A stretch of DNA of 34,191 nt from an uncultured Prochlorococcus sp. (GCA_902622705.1 CACNQT010000012.1:1-34191), one strand, 5' to 3'. Shown: positions 18,984-25,153, numbered from the stretch's first letter. Numbers and translations: made by a program. Notes: a model not told the origin generated them from the sequence alone.

Positions 18984-19268
18984 TTAATCAGAAATCCAGC
19001 GATTTATTATTGTCCCTTCATAAATATGGCCCGATGCTTCAACAATCGGTTTGGTTTCTGGGTTCACAAAGATGTCGTAACATGTATTTACTGGTCCTTG
19101 AAACATAACGGTTGCTCTTTTGGGATCTTCTAATGATTTGCCAATATAAAAAGTTTTTACTCCCATCTCTTTAAACATGGCCTGTTGTTCAGGAGCATTC
19201 ATATGTGCCTCATATTCCTCAAAAGTATTACTTAATTTAAAATCTAAAACAGTTGTTTCAATTGACAT
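18984..19268 (-). CDS. DUF3764 family protein
   Basis: A 94-residue soluble protein with a ferredoxin-like alpha/beta pattern (TTVLDFKLSNTFEEYEAHM, then GVKTFYIGKSLEDPKRATVMFQGP). It matches the marine-picocyanobacterial family DUF3764; function is unknown. A second, divergent member is at 32236-32541, sharing TFxE near residue 15 and G-x-S-x-EDP in the middle. The ATG sits directly after the T-tract of repeated element copy A (19269-19312), and there is no Shine-Dalgarno sequence in front of it. That suggests a short leader transcribed from this element. Confidence 0.8.
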   Translation of the reverse strand: MSIETTVLDFKLSNTFEEYEAHMNAPEQQAMFKEMGVKTFYIGKSLEDPKRATVMFQGPVNTCYDIFVNPETKPIVEASGHIYEGTIINRWISD

Positions 19269-19312
19269 AAAAAAAGGAGCTAATTGCCCCTTATTGTAGA
19301 TCGACTGTCAAT
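19269..19312 (-). promoter_or_regulatory. Repeated promoter-like element, copy A
   Basis: Read on the minus strand: ATTGACAGTCGATC, then TACAAT, then AAGGGGCAATTAGCTCC, a T-tract, and the ATG of the DUF3764 gene. The near-palindrome around GACAGTC is next to a canonical-looking -10 hexamer. The GGGGC/GCTCC arms can form a 5-bp hairpin. Five other copies lie at 22016, 24730, 25154, 26428 and 26779. Confidence 0.65.
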
Positions 19313-19702
19313 TTAAGAAATCATCTTTAAGTTTTGAATAACCAACTTAGTATTTTCTTAAAATCTTAAAAATCTAGTATTGAGCTATAAGTTATAAAAA
19401 AAAGGAATTAGCCCAAAAAGAAGAAACTTAATTAGGTTTGGAATCATACGATGTTTTAGGGTTTAATTCTCAAGAAGAACTTGAATTAGAACTTTCAAAA
19501 CTTACTAAATTTAGGCCTGAATTTGATACTGATTTGAAATAAGTTGATAGCAATTCAGAAAGTAAACGAATCATTTTATATTTTCTATCCTTTAATTATT
19601 AGTTTTGACTAAATTCTTCCAAGTCACTTGCAAAATACCCACTAAAAAAAGTAAGGATGTATCCCTACTAGCTAACTTCTATGACGATGTAAGTTTTAAA
19701 AA
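19313..19702. other. Gene-poor stretch between copy A and the hli-linked small gene
   Basis: About 390 bases with no convincing long gene. It holds one possible 34-codon reading frame (19438-19542, described separately) and otherwise AT-rich sequence in which I see no RNA gene or strong terminator. Confidence 0.5.
19438..19542 (+). CDS. Possible 34-residue small protein
   Basis: A short frame from a TTG at 19438 to a TAA at 19542 encodes LESYDVLGFNSQEELELELSK-type sequence rich in Glu and Leu, then TKFRPEFDTDLK. The regular helix-like composition looks protein-like and not random, but the start is weak and the upstream frame is closed by a stop. It could be the tail of a decayed gene. I do not recognise it. 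Confidence 0.3.
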   Translation: MESYDVLGFNSQEELELELSKLTKFRPEFDTDLK

Positions 19703-19810
19703 CTATACGAATGTAGTTGTTGTTGTGATGCTTAAAACAAATGCAACAAAGAATATGTAAGGAACCACCTTAAGGGGTACATATCCTTGTCTTTTAGATA
19801 TAAAATCCAT
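19703..19810 (-). CDS. Small single-span membrane protein behind hli
   Basis: A 35-residue frame whose ATG comes right after the TAA of the minus-strand hli gene (TAAATG), so the two are almost surely translated from one message. The sequence starts MDFISKRQGYVPLKVVPYI and has one hydrophobic segment (IFFVAFVLSI, about 19-28), ending in a Thr run. I do not know a function. Position suggests a partner of the high-light-inducible protein in the thylakoid membrane (inference). Confidence 0.6.
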   Translation of the reverse strand: MDFISKRQGYVPLKVVPYIFFVAFVLSITTTTTFV

Positions 19811-19969
19811 TTATACAAATCCCGGAATAATTTGTCCAGTTGTTAAATATGCGCCAATAAGGGCTATAAAGCCGATCATCGCGAATCTACCGTTAAGCTT
19901 CTCAGCTACGATTTTTTCCTTCTCAACTGTTTTTGTTTCTTTCATTTTTGTGGTTGGTTGCTTAGCCAA
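19811..19969 (-). CDS. hli: High-light-inducible protein (Hlip)
   Basis: A one-helix chlorophyll-binding protein of the LHC superfamily that protects photosystems under light stress. The CAB-type motif EKLNGRFAMIGFIALIGAYL, with the chlorophyll-ligand Glu, Asn and Arg, is followed by TTGQIIPGFV. The TTG start at 19969 was chosen because AGGA lies 6 bases in front of it and gives 52 residues. The ATG at 19945 (44 residues) has no such site but is also possible. The C-terminus is nearly the same as in the two plus-strand hli genes at 20439 and 20648. A 35-residue membrane protein gene follows at once. Confidence 0.88.
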   Translation of the reverse strand: MAKQPTTKMKETKTVEKEKIVAEKLNGRFAMIGFIALIGAYLTTGQIIPGFV

Positions 19970-20072
19970 GACGCTTCCTAATGCAATCTTGAAGTAAATC
20001 TAATAAAGGAAAACTATAAGCGTGAGTATAATTACTTACTCTCATACTCCCTATAAGCTGAACTTATTAAAG

Positions 20073-20222
20073 CTATCTTCCCGCCTTTGCATATTCGAGA
20101 TTTAAAAAATATTTTTCACCATCATCATTACTATCATCATCATCATCATTGAAAGAGCCAATCAAGACATAAACGCCTCCCAGTCCAAGGATCATTGATA
20201 AGTAGAGAATAGGCTCTGCCAT
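20073..20222 (-). CDS. Small membrane protein with an Asp-rich run
   Basis: A 49-residue frame (ATG at 20222). It has one N-terminal hydrophobic span (ILYLSMILGLGGVYVLIGSF, about 5-24), then a stretch of mostly Asp (DDDDDSNDD, about 26-34), then YFLNLEYAKAGR. The Asp run is encoded by GAT repeats, seen on the plus strand as CATCATC. It is divergent from the hli gene at 20439, 216 bases away, and upstream of the minus-strand hli gene. Not a recognised family; it may be a thylakoid protein co-regulated with hli (inference). Confidence 0.6.
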   Translation of the reverse strand: MAEPILYLSMILGLGGVYVLIGSFNDDDDDSNDDGEKYFLNLEYAKAGR

Positions 20223-20384
20223 TACTCAATTTTGATCAATCAAAAACAAATCCGGGGGAGCTTTTTCATATCTCCATGATCTTTTAATTATTAGGTTCAG
20301 CTTTAAAAATAAATTACTAACTGTTACGTATATGTGTCAGTATTGCTTAAATAATACCGAAATACTCATATTTATACCTTTTTA

Positions 20385-20421
20385 TTTACATTAGTTAATA
20401 AAAATGTTACGTTTATTAACA
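20385..20421 (+). promoter_or_regulatory. HLR1-like repeats upstream of the hli gene
   Basis: TTTACATTAGTTAATA (20385-20400) and GTTACGTTTATTAACA (20406-20421) each resemble the RpaB-binding HLR1 pattern (K-TTACA-WW-NN-K-TTACA) with two mismatches each in the paired hexamers. They end 17 bases before the hli start codon. In such AT-rich DNA chance matches are common, so this is tentative. Confidence 0.3.
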
Positions 20422-20438
20422 ATTAAATTATTTAACTA

Positions 20439-20648
20439 ATGGCCAATTCTTCATACATAACTACAGAATCAGGCGGAAGGCAAAATATTTTCCCAACTGA
20501 ACCTCGTCCTTATGTTGATCAATCCGTTTCTTACGATGGATATCCTCAAAACGCAGAAAAAGTTAATGGCCGTTGGGCAATGATCGGTTTAGTTGCACTT
20601 TTAGGAGCTTATTTAACTACTGGCCAAATAATTCCAGGTATTCTTTAA
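20439..20648 (+). CDS. hli: High-light-inducible protein with extended N-terminus
   Basis: A 69-residue Hlip. The N-terminal 38 residues are soluble and variable (SSYITTESGGRQNIFPTEPRPYVDQS). The single chlorophyll-binding helix is EKVNGRWAMIGLVALLGAYL, followed by TTGQIIPGIL. The Glu, Asn and Arg of ExxNGRxAM are present. Its TAA overlaps the ATG of the next hli gene by one base (TAATG), so translation is coupled. Expected location is the thylakoid membrane, bound to photosystem assembly or repair complexes. Confidence 0.92.
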   Translation: MANSSYITTESGGRQNIFPTEPRPYVDQSVSYDGYPQNAEKVNGRWAMIGLVALLGAYLTTGQIIPGIL

Positions 20649-20908
20649 TGTCTCCTCTTGCAAGTTTTTTAGCTGTAATAGTATTCTTCACAGCTATCCT
20701 TGTTGCTTATCTAACCAAGCAATTTCAAAACGAAAATTTAAACTATTTAACTCCAAATTCAATGACAAATTCAAAAACTAAAGTCAAAAAAATCGAAAAA
20801 GAAAAAGTTGTTGCAGAAACTCTTAATGGCAGATTCGCAATGCTTGGATTAATTGCTGCTGTCGGAGCCTACTTAACAACAGGCCAAATAATTCCAGGTT
20901 TCGTTTAA
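20648..20908 (+). CDS. hli: Two-helix high-light-inducible protein
   Basis: An 86-residue protein starting at the ATG that overlaps the previous stop. Unlike a classical one-helix Hlip it has an additional N-terminal hydrophobic span (SFLAVIVFFTAILVAYLT, about 6-23), a charged linker (about 40-55), then the CAB motif ETLNGRFAMLGLIAAVGAYL and TTGQIIPGFV. A longer frame in phase starts at 20573, but that start lies inside the preceding hli gene, so 20648 is preferred. The next gene's ATG follows its TAA with no gap. Confidence 0.9.
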   Translation: MSPLASFLAVIVFFTAILVAYLTKQFQNENLNYLTPNSMTNSKTKVKKIEKEKVVAETLNGRFAMLGLIAAVGAYLTTGQIIPGFV

Positions 20909-21136
20909 ATGCTTTTACTCTCTGTACCATTTTACGATTTTCCTTCTTCGCCCATACTAATAATTGGCGCGATAGGGATTGTTGTAGCACTGGCTGTATT
21001 TTTTCTAGCTTATAAAAAGTACTTTAATTCTCCATTTAACAAAGAACTTCAATTAAAGAAAAAAGCTCTATTGAAGGAGAAAACAGAACTAACCAAAAAA
21101 CTTGAAAAAATTGAACAAGATTTAAAAAATTTATAG
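20909..21136 (+). CDS. Small membrane protein with C-terminal coiled coil (hli operon)
   Basis: A 75-residue protein immediately after the two-helix hli gene (TAAATG). One membrane span is at about 16-34 (ILIIGAIGIVVALAVFFLA), followed by a basic, Lys/Glu-rich helix at about 44-75 (ELQLKKKALLKEKTELTKKLEKI) with heptad spacing. Its function is not known. The tight linkage indicates co-expression with the two hli genes, perhaps as a scaffold in the thylakoid (inference). Confidence 0.8.
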   Translation: MLLLSVPFYDFPSSPILIIGAIGIVVALAVFFLAYKKYFNSPFNKELQLKKKALLKEKTELTKKLEKIEQDLKNL

Positions 21137-21164
21137 TTAAATGAAAGTTCTGAAAGATTAGGAG

Positions 21165-21920
21165 TTGTTTATTGGAGAGCCTTTAATGACAATCCAACTG
21201 CATCAGGTGGAGGAGTTGAAGGACTTGGGAGGAGAATGCTTACTTTTAGCAGCCAACCCAGACCCAGAATTAAAAAATAAATTACTTTCAGAAATTGAAG
21301 GTATTTTTCAATGGTGCTGGAATATGGATGACAATAAAATGTTTGAAGTTTTAGAGAATCGAGGAAATGTTGCGGCAGTAGCCGAGGCAACTATTGAAAA
21401 TTATTTAGATAATCAACCTGTCTTGCAGTTTGTTTATGAACTAGCTGGAGATAGTGAGCAAAAATTTAAAGCATCAGAAATTTACTCAAAATATTGTGAT
21501 TGGTGCAATGAGTCAGGCAAGCATAAAATGACCTCTACTAACTTTGGGAAGGAACTTGGAAAAATGGAAGGTTTTAGTAAAAAGAAGAAAGAAATGGATG
21601 GTAACTATTACTTTATTAGTGAATTTAAAAAGATTAATTTGGCTGAACATTTTGGCATCTCTACTAATGCAAGGTTAAACCCTCCATCATGTAAGGTTGC
21701 TGACCCTAACCCTCCATCCTCAAAACCTTCTATTGATGAGGGGAATAATAAATCTATGGAGAGTATGGATAGTTCAAACAATAAAAATAGTTTTAAAAAT
21801 AAAAAAGAGAATATAAATAGAAAAGAATTTTCGCAGCAAACCCTCCAAACCCTCCAACCATCCATAACAGGTTCATCATGGGATACAGACTCAGACGAAG
21901 ATGACCCATATTGGGGCTAA
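21165..21920 (+). CDS. C-terminal remnant of a phage/plasmid D5-type primase-helicase
   Basis: A 251-residue frame (TTG at 21165; an ATG at 21186 with GGAG 8 bases before it is equally good). Residues about 30-70 (NPDPELKNKLLSEIEGIFQWCW) match the segment that follows the helicase core of D5-family primase-helicases. Residues about 90-145 (QFVYELAGDSEQKFKASEIYSKYCDWC, then STNFGKELGKM) match their C-terminal winged-helix domain. The tail is a Pro/Ser/Asn-rich linker (NPPSSKPSID) and an acidic end (WDTDSDEDDPYWG), as in replication primases of mobile elements. The primase and Walker-motif helicase parts are missing, since the space upstream is filled by the hli operon. I read it as a truncated relic of an integrated element. 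Confidence 0.6.
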   Translation: MFIGEPLMTIQLHQVEELKDLGGECLLLAANPDPELKNKLLSEIEGIFQWCWNMDDNKMFEVLENRGNVAAVAEATIENYLDNQPVLQFVYELAGDSEQKFKASEIYSKYCDWCNESGKHKMTSTNFGKELGKMEGFSKKKKEMDGNYYFISEFKKINLAEHFGISTNARLNPPSCKVADPNPPSSKPSIDEGNNKSMESMDSSNNKNSFKNKKENINRKEFSQQTLQTLQPSITGSSWDTDSDEDDPYWG

Positions 21921-21921
21921 A

Positions 21922-21936
21922 TCCCTCATCTAGGGA
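21922..21936 (+). terminator. Weak hairpin after the primase remnant
   Basis: TCCCT-CATCT-AGGGA forms a perfect 5-bp stem with a 5-base loop just past the TAA. No clean T-tract follows, so a terminator role is only possible. Confidence 0.3.
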
Positions 21937-22015
21937 GTGGTTAATCTCTTTAATCCTTTGATATGAATTTACTTCTGATCTTTCAGAAGCAAAATAGTGC
22001 GATAACTAGTGCATT

Positions 22016-22058
22016 ATTGACAATTAATCTAAAATAAGGGGCATTAGCTCCTTTTTTA
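22016..22058 (+). promoter_or_regulatory. Repeated promoter-like element, copy B
   Basis: ATTGACAATTAATC is followed by TAAAAT, then AAGGGGCATTAGCTCC and six T, directly before the ATG at 22059. The half-site differs from the other copies (AATTAATC in place of AGTCGATC), but the -10-like hexamer and the leader match copies A and C. Confidence 0.6.
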
Positions 22059-22442
22059 ATGTCAAATACTAAAGCCATAGAAGATTTAATTAATGGTTAT
22101 GCAACCAGTGAAGATTCTTCTTTTCTAATACCAAACGTAACTGAGGATTTTTTAGCTGTAAGACCAAGTGGAAATCCAATATCTGCTAAGGGATTAGTGG
22201 GAATGTTTGATAGTAAAGACTTAGTTGAAGAATCATCAGAACTAATCAAAACCCACAAAATTGAAATTTACGGTGAGATAGCTTACGCAGTTTTTACTTT
22301 AAATGAAATCTTCAGTTATAAAGGAAATCAAAATAAAGATCTTTCAACTTATACTTGCATTTTTAAAAATGTAAATGGTACTTGGAAGTATTCTTGGATG
22401 CAAAGATCTCAAGGCACTACTGATATGACCACATGGGAATAA
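22059..22442 (+). CDS. DUF3804-like NTF2-fold protein
   Basis: A 127-residue soluble protein with the sequence pattern of a SnoaL/NTF2-like cone fold: an N-terminal helix (IEDLINGYATSEDS), then strands ending in AYAVFTLNEIFSYKG, DLSTYTCIFKN and GTWKYSWMQRSQGT. It resembles the picocyanobacterial DUF3804 family; no function is assigned. The ATG follows the T-tract of element copy B with no Shine-Dalgarno sequence. A small signal-peptide-like remnant frame starts right after its stop. Confidence 0.7.
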   Translation: MSNTKAIEDLINGYATSEDSSFLIPNVTEDFLAVRPSGNPISAKGLVGMFDSKDLVEESSELIKTHKIEIYGEIAYAVFTLNEIFSYKGNQNKDLSTYTCIFKNVNGTWKYSWMQRSQGTTDMTTWE

Positions 22443-22535
22443 ATGAAAAGATTCCTAATCCCACTGCTAGCTGCTCAAGCATTGCCTATGAATAGTTGTG
22501 GGTTCTTTAGGTTAAAGCTAAGAATTCTTTTGTAA
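22443..22535 (+). pseudogene. Signal-peptide remnant (MKRFLIPLLAA type)
   Basis: A 30-codon frame starting at the ATG directly after the preceding TAA. The first 14 residues (MKRFLIPLLAAQAL) are the same kind of signal peptide as in the PDZ protein at 25638 and the lipoprotein at 32545, and NSCG could be a lipobox-like end. The frame stops soon afterwards and runs into the oppositely oriented gene ending at 22518. It looks like the 5' stub of a secreted-protein gene whose body has been lost. Confidence 0.5.
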
Positions 22536-22778
22536 TAATCTAATGCCAGATATTACAGAGATTATCGATGCAATACCAAGAAATATCGAATAAAAAGGCT
22601 GCAAATTAATAATGCCAAAATTACCTGTATGCCATTTGATCAACCAAAAAGCATCTACTCCTAATGGTTGAAGAAAACTATAGATAGTCCCAGATATAAG
22701 AGTAATTAATAAAGGTATTGAAGAAATTGCAGCTACTTTTCTATGTATTTTCCTTTTACTAAGTTTAAATTTTTGCAT
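22518..22778 (-). CDS. Small PepSY-helix-like membrane protein
   Basis: An 86-residue protein with two to three membrane spans (about 14-34 and 57-80, plus a weaker one between). His12 in KIHRKVAAISS and His50 in IKWHTGNFG are placed as in PepSY-associated transmembrane helices and short cytochrome-like proteins, so haem or metal binding is conceivable. Its start codon follows the DUF3721 gene's stop directly, and it is the last gene of the minus-strand operon with the CopG-like protein. That context suggests a part in metal or redox handling at the membrane (inference). Confidence 0.65.
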   Translation of the reverse strand: MQKFKLSKRKIHRKVAAISSIPLLITLISGTIYSFLQPLGVDAFWLIKWHTGNFGIINLQPFYSIFLGIASIISVISGIRLLQKNS

Positions 22779-23000
22779 TTACATTCTTAGGTACTTATGT
22801 AATTCTTTTTCATCCTCACATGGAAGCCATTTCTCTTTGTTCTTATGTGTTCCTTGACAACCAAGTTCTAATGACTTTTTTAAAGCATCTTGCTCAGAAG
22901 AATATGTTCCTTTCATATGAGCATGTGAATATGAATTGAAATTAAGAAATATAAAAATGAAAAAAGTAAGAATTTTTATCTTTCTAAAAACAAAAGTCAT
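22779..23000 (-). CDS. Secreted DUF3721 protein
   Basis: A 73-residue protein with an N-terminal hydrophobic export segment (about 8-24, ILTFFIFIFLNFNSYS) and a short mature domain: HAHMKGTYSSEQDALKKS, LGCQGTH, then WLPCEDEKELHKYL. This is the DUF3721 pattern with two conserved cysteines (C48 and C61) and a His/Met-rich beginning (H26, H28, M29). It lies between the CopG-like gene (24 bases upstream) and the PepSY-like gene. Function is unknown; a periplasmic metal-binding role would fit both residues and neighbours. Confidence 0.75.
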   Translation of the reverse strand: MTFVFRKIKILTFFIFIFLNFNSYSHAHMKGTYSSEQDALKKSLELGCQGTHKNKEKWLPCEDEKELHKYLRM

Positions 23001-23023
23001 TATTAATTAAATTAGTGTTTTTG

Positions 23024-23542
23024 TTAGGGTGAAATTTTGTCGAATATTTTTGTTTTGCCACTATTACTAAATGAAACTACTTTGTAATTTTCATAATTAT
23101 GCGAGTGTGATTCGTGAGAATGCATTTCCATTCCAGGCGAACCAAGAGGCATGCCAGGAACTGCTATACCAGAGATAATTGGTTTTTCTTTAAAAAGTTT
23201 AGTGATTGATTCAATCGGCACATGTCCTTCAATTGCGTAGTTTCCTATTTTTGCAGAGTGGCAGGACCTTAAATTATTGGGAATTTTATATTGGTTTTTA
23301 ATTCCCGAAACATCTTCAAGAATATTATCAACAACTTCTAATCCATTTTGGCGTAAATGATTTACCCATTTCTTGCAACAACCGCATGATGCTGATCTAT
23401 AAGAAACGACTTTAGGTATATCTATATTATCTTGATTTTTAGCACTACTCTTTTGGGCATTAAATATATTTACTATGAGAAATCCAGAAAATAAAAGAGT
23501 CTTTAGTAAATGCTTCTTAAAGAATGATTTCTTAAATGCCAT
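23024..23542 (-). CDS. DUF411 (CopG-like) periplasmic copper-binding protein
   Basis: A 172-residue exported protein; the N-terminus has a basic start and a hydrophobic segment at about 13-28. The DUF411 domain has the cysteine cluster SCGCC (C53, C55, C56), then LRSCHSA (C94, H95), EGHVP (H107), and AVPGMPLGSPGME with Met131 and Met138. A His-rich patch follows (MHSHESHSH, about 140-148). The family includes the copper-resistance protein CopG of Gram-negative copper operons, whose cysteines hold a copper cluster. All key residues are present. Upstream is a MauE/DoxX-like gene and downstream a DUF3721 gene. Periplasmic copper binding or redox is the likely job; copper itself is inferred from the family. 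Confidence 0.82.
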   Translation of the reverse strand: MAFKKSFFKKHLLKTLLFSGFLIVNIFNAQKSSAKNQDNIDIPKVVSYRSASCGCCKKWVNHLRQNGLEVVDNILEDVSGIKNQYKIPNNLRSCHSAKIGNYAIEGHVPIESITKLFKEKPIISGIAVPGMPLGSPGMEMHSHESHSHNYENYKVVSFSNSGKTKIFDKISP

Positions 23543-23603
23543 TTCAGTAAGGAATTCTTATTTTCAAAACTATTAATAAAATAAATGAAATTTTATAAAA
23601 TTG

Positions 23604-24056
23604 TTATTTAATCAAAATCAAAGCACTCATAATTGCCATTAAAAGATTTTCAATAAAACTAATAATTCCTAAAGGAATTTTTGTATATCCTCCAACGCAT
23701 GCACAATTTAATTTTAATTTATCTAAATAAACAGCTTTAAAAACTGATGCCATTCCAAAAATTCCTAGTATTAAAGCAATTAAAATAATTGAAGAGGGAG
23801 GTGAAGATAGTAAAAAACATAAGCCAATTAATAATTCGCAAAAAGGATAGATATAAATCCAATTTTTAAATCGAGAAGTAATTAAATCATATTTTTTATA
23901 ACTCAAACCAAAAGCTTCAATATCCATAAGCTTCAGCATCGCTAAAAGACATATTGATATGCCCATAAAAACTTGGAAGCTTTTAATCAAAATAATAGTT
24001 ATAAGAAATGAAGTACCAAATACTGCAACCAATGGTGTAAAAGACTTTAATTGCAT
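23604..24056 (-). CDS. MauE/DoxX-like redox-associated membrane protein
   Basis: A 150-residue integral membrane protein with four spans (about 8-24, 28-45, 68-105 containing two, and 128-148). The motif CACVGG (C118, C120) fits the C-x-C-x-G-G found in MauE/DoxX-type proteins that pass electrons to periplasmic thiol or cupro-proteins. It follows the 80-residue gene with a gap of 3 bases and precedes the CopG-like gene by 61. A partner role in keeping the CopG-like cysteines reduced or oxidised is a reasonable inference. Confidence 0.72.
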   Translation of the reverse strand: MQLKSFTPLVAVFGTSFLITIILIKSFQVFMGISICLLAMLKLMDIEAFGLSYKKYDLITSRFKNWIYIYPFCELLIGLCFLLSSPPSSIILIALILGIFGMASVFKAVYLDKLKLNCACVGGYTKIPLGIISFIENLLMAIMSALILIK

Positions 24057-24059
24057 TTT

Positions 24060-24302
24060 TTAACTTTTAAGAACAGAGTCACAAATACTAGATGGATTTG
24101 CCTGCTTAACTATTCTTAGCTTTTTGATAAGAGTGTCTCGATCTATTTGATGTTTTAAATATTTAATACAAAGATTCTTTTCCCTATTTAAATAAGCTTC
24201 TGTTCTTAAACTGCTAGCAATAGAGAATAAATTAATAGCAATAATCGCTAATAAAATGCTCATTGGGTATTTTTTGATAAAAGGAAGAACTTTATTTTTC
24301 AT
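24060..24302 (-). CDS. Small membrane-anchored protein with two cysteines
   Basis: An 80-residue protein with one N-terminal membrane span (about 13-31, MSILLAIIAINLFSIASSL) and a basic, probably periplasmic part carrying C45 (EKNLCIKYL) and C74 (SSICDSV). I do not recognise a family. It is the first full-size gene of the operon that goes on to the MauE-like and CopG-like genes, 3 bases before the former. The cysteine pair fits the thiol/metal theme of its neighbours. Confidence 0.7.
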   Translation of the reverse strand: MKNKVLPFIKKYPMSILLAIIAINLFSIASSLRTEAYLNREKNLCIKYLKHQIDRDTLIKKLRIVKQANPSSICDSVLKS

Positions 24303-24344
24303 TATTTATAATCTTTATTTTAATCTAAATAGCATAGCAATATT

Positions 24345-24485
24345 TTAAATTTCGCAGCCGCGATATGAAGGGTTCTCTTCACACTTAAGTTTCCAATAAA
24401 TTACTTTAATATTTGCTCCATTATCTATATCATTAATAGTCCTAAAGTATTTAGGAATGATTGTATAAGGAACTCTTTTATTCAT
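24345..24485 (-). CDS. Small basic protein upstream of the CopG-like operon
   Basis: A 46-residue frame with a clear ribosome-binding site: AGAGGAAATC before the ATG at 24485. The product (MNKRVPYTIIPKYFRTIND, then IKVIYWKLKCEENPSYRGCEI) has two cysteines near the end and no membrane segment. It is 42 bases upstream of the 80-residue gene, so it may head the same transcript. Not a recognised family. Confidence 0.6.
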   Translation of the reverse strand: MNKRVPYTIIPKYFRTINDIDNGANIKVIYWKLKCEENPSYRGCEI

Positions 24486-24549
24486 GATTTCCTCTTACTT
24501 AGTACACCTATGTTCTAACTACCAACGCATATTATTTATGAGTATCACA

Positions 24550-24624
24550 ATGTACGGTTTAAGGAAGAATAAAGTTCGGGTAGAGGACCAAATTTTGAGA
24601 CTGTTATTTAATTACCAGTCCTAG
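24550..24624 (+). CDS. Possible 24-residue small protein or decayed frame
   Basis: ATG at 24550 to TAG at 24624 encodes MYGLRKNKVRVEDQILRLLF followed by NYQS. The helix-like composition (VEDQILRLLFNY) looks like a protein fragment, but it is very short and has no clear ribosome site. Included as a weak candidate only. Confidence 0.25.
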   Translation: MYGLRKNKVRVEDQILRLLFNYQS

Positions 24625-24729
24625 GATTAATACATGGTTGTCATGAGGCAGTTGCAGGCATACAACTGAAGCCAATCATAAATTATTTGAGATAAAGTCG
24701 AGAGAGAGATATCAATCAGTAAATAGATG

Positions 24730-24750
24730 ATTGACTGTCGATATAAAAAT
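24730..24750 (+). promoter_or_regulatory. Repeated promoter-like element, copy F
   Basis: ATTGACTGTCGATATAAAAAT keeps the GAC-x-GTC core (with T in the centre) and is followed at once by TATAAA-like sequence. It lacks the GGGGC...GCTCC leader. It lies 74 bases before the ATG of the DUF3303 gene at 24825. Confidence 0.5.
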
Positions 24751-24824
24751 CTAAATTTAAAGATAAATTAAATACTTTTTAAATTATCGTTTTTAGATTG
24801 AGATTACACTATTGAATTTTAATT

Positions 24825-25145
24825 ATGGCTTACTATCACGTTCATGGAGTTATCCCAGATACTCTTTCGCAATCTGAAGGGTACAAACTCTTTGAACAAT
24901 ATATTGCTTCCGGCGCACCTAAGGATAATTTTGACGGCTTTGAATTGATAAGTAGAGTCCATGCTCCTCAAACCGGAGAAGTTTTCGTAACATGCAAAGC
25001 TGACAGTCATCTTAAAATGGCTGAACATTTTGGTATTTGGAGAGCAAAATTTGGCGTTGAATGGAATGTACTTCCTGTTTTTAATGATGAAGAAGTTATT
25101 CTAAGAAATAAACAACTTGCTGAAGAAGTAGCAGCGATGGGATAA
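24825..25145 (+). CDS. DUF3303 family protein
   Basis: A 106-residue soluble protein matching the DUF3303 pattern: an N-terminal strand (YHVHGVI), a helix, a central strand pair (FELISRVHAPQTGEVFVTCKAD), and the helix LKMAEHFGIWRAKFGVEWNVLPVF, then a charged C-terminal helix. This looks like a dimeric alpha/beta-barrel fold. Function unknown. It has its own upstream element copy F, and element copy C begins 8 bases after its stop, where the hairpin and T-run could also serve as its terminator. Confidence 0.8.
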   Translation: MAYYHVHGVIPDTLSQSEGYKLFEQYIASGAPKDNFDGFELISRVHAPQTGEVFVTCKADSHLKMAEHFGIWRAKFGVEWNVLPVFNDEEVILRNKQLAEEVAAMG

Positions 25146-25153
25146 TTTAATTG

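Larger units (their letters stand above)
24486..24824. other. 339-base intergenic stretch
   Basis: This gap between the minus-strand copper-type operon and the plus-strand DUF3303 gene must hold promoters for both. It contains a 24-codon frame (24550-24624) and repeated element copy F (24730-24750). I see no tRNA, terminator or longer gene in it. Confidence 0.5.

Noticed and set aside
20125-20155. CATCATC repeat as a microsatellite or regulatory repeat
   Set aside because: Read on the minus strand it is the GAT (Asp) run inside the 49-residue membrane protein frame.
20573-20908. 111-residue version of the third hli gene
   Set aside because: Its first 25 codons lie inside the previous hli gene in another frame; the ATG at 20648 overlapping the previous stop is the sensible start.
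21608-21865. Open frame on the minus strand within the primase remnant
   Set aside because: It mirrors the Ser/Asn/Pro-rich tail of the plus-strand frame, and the plus-strand frame matches D5-type primases.
22550-22700. The repeated promoter element as an SOS (LexA) box
   Set aside because: The core GAC-x-GTC palindrome does not match cyanobacterial LexA boxes, which are built on GTAC/GTTC half-sites, and no SOS genes are nearby.
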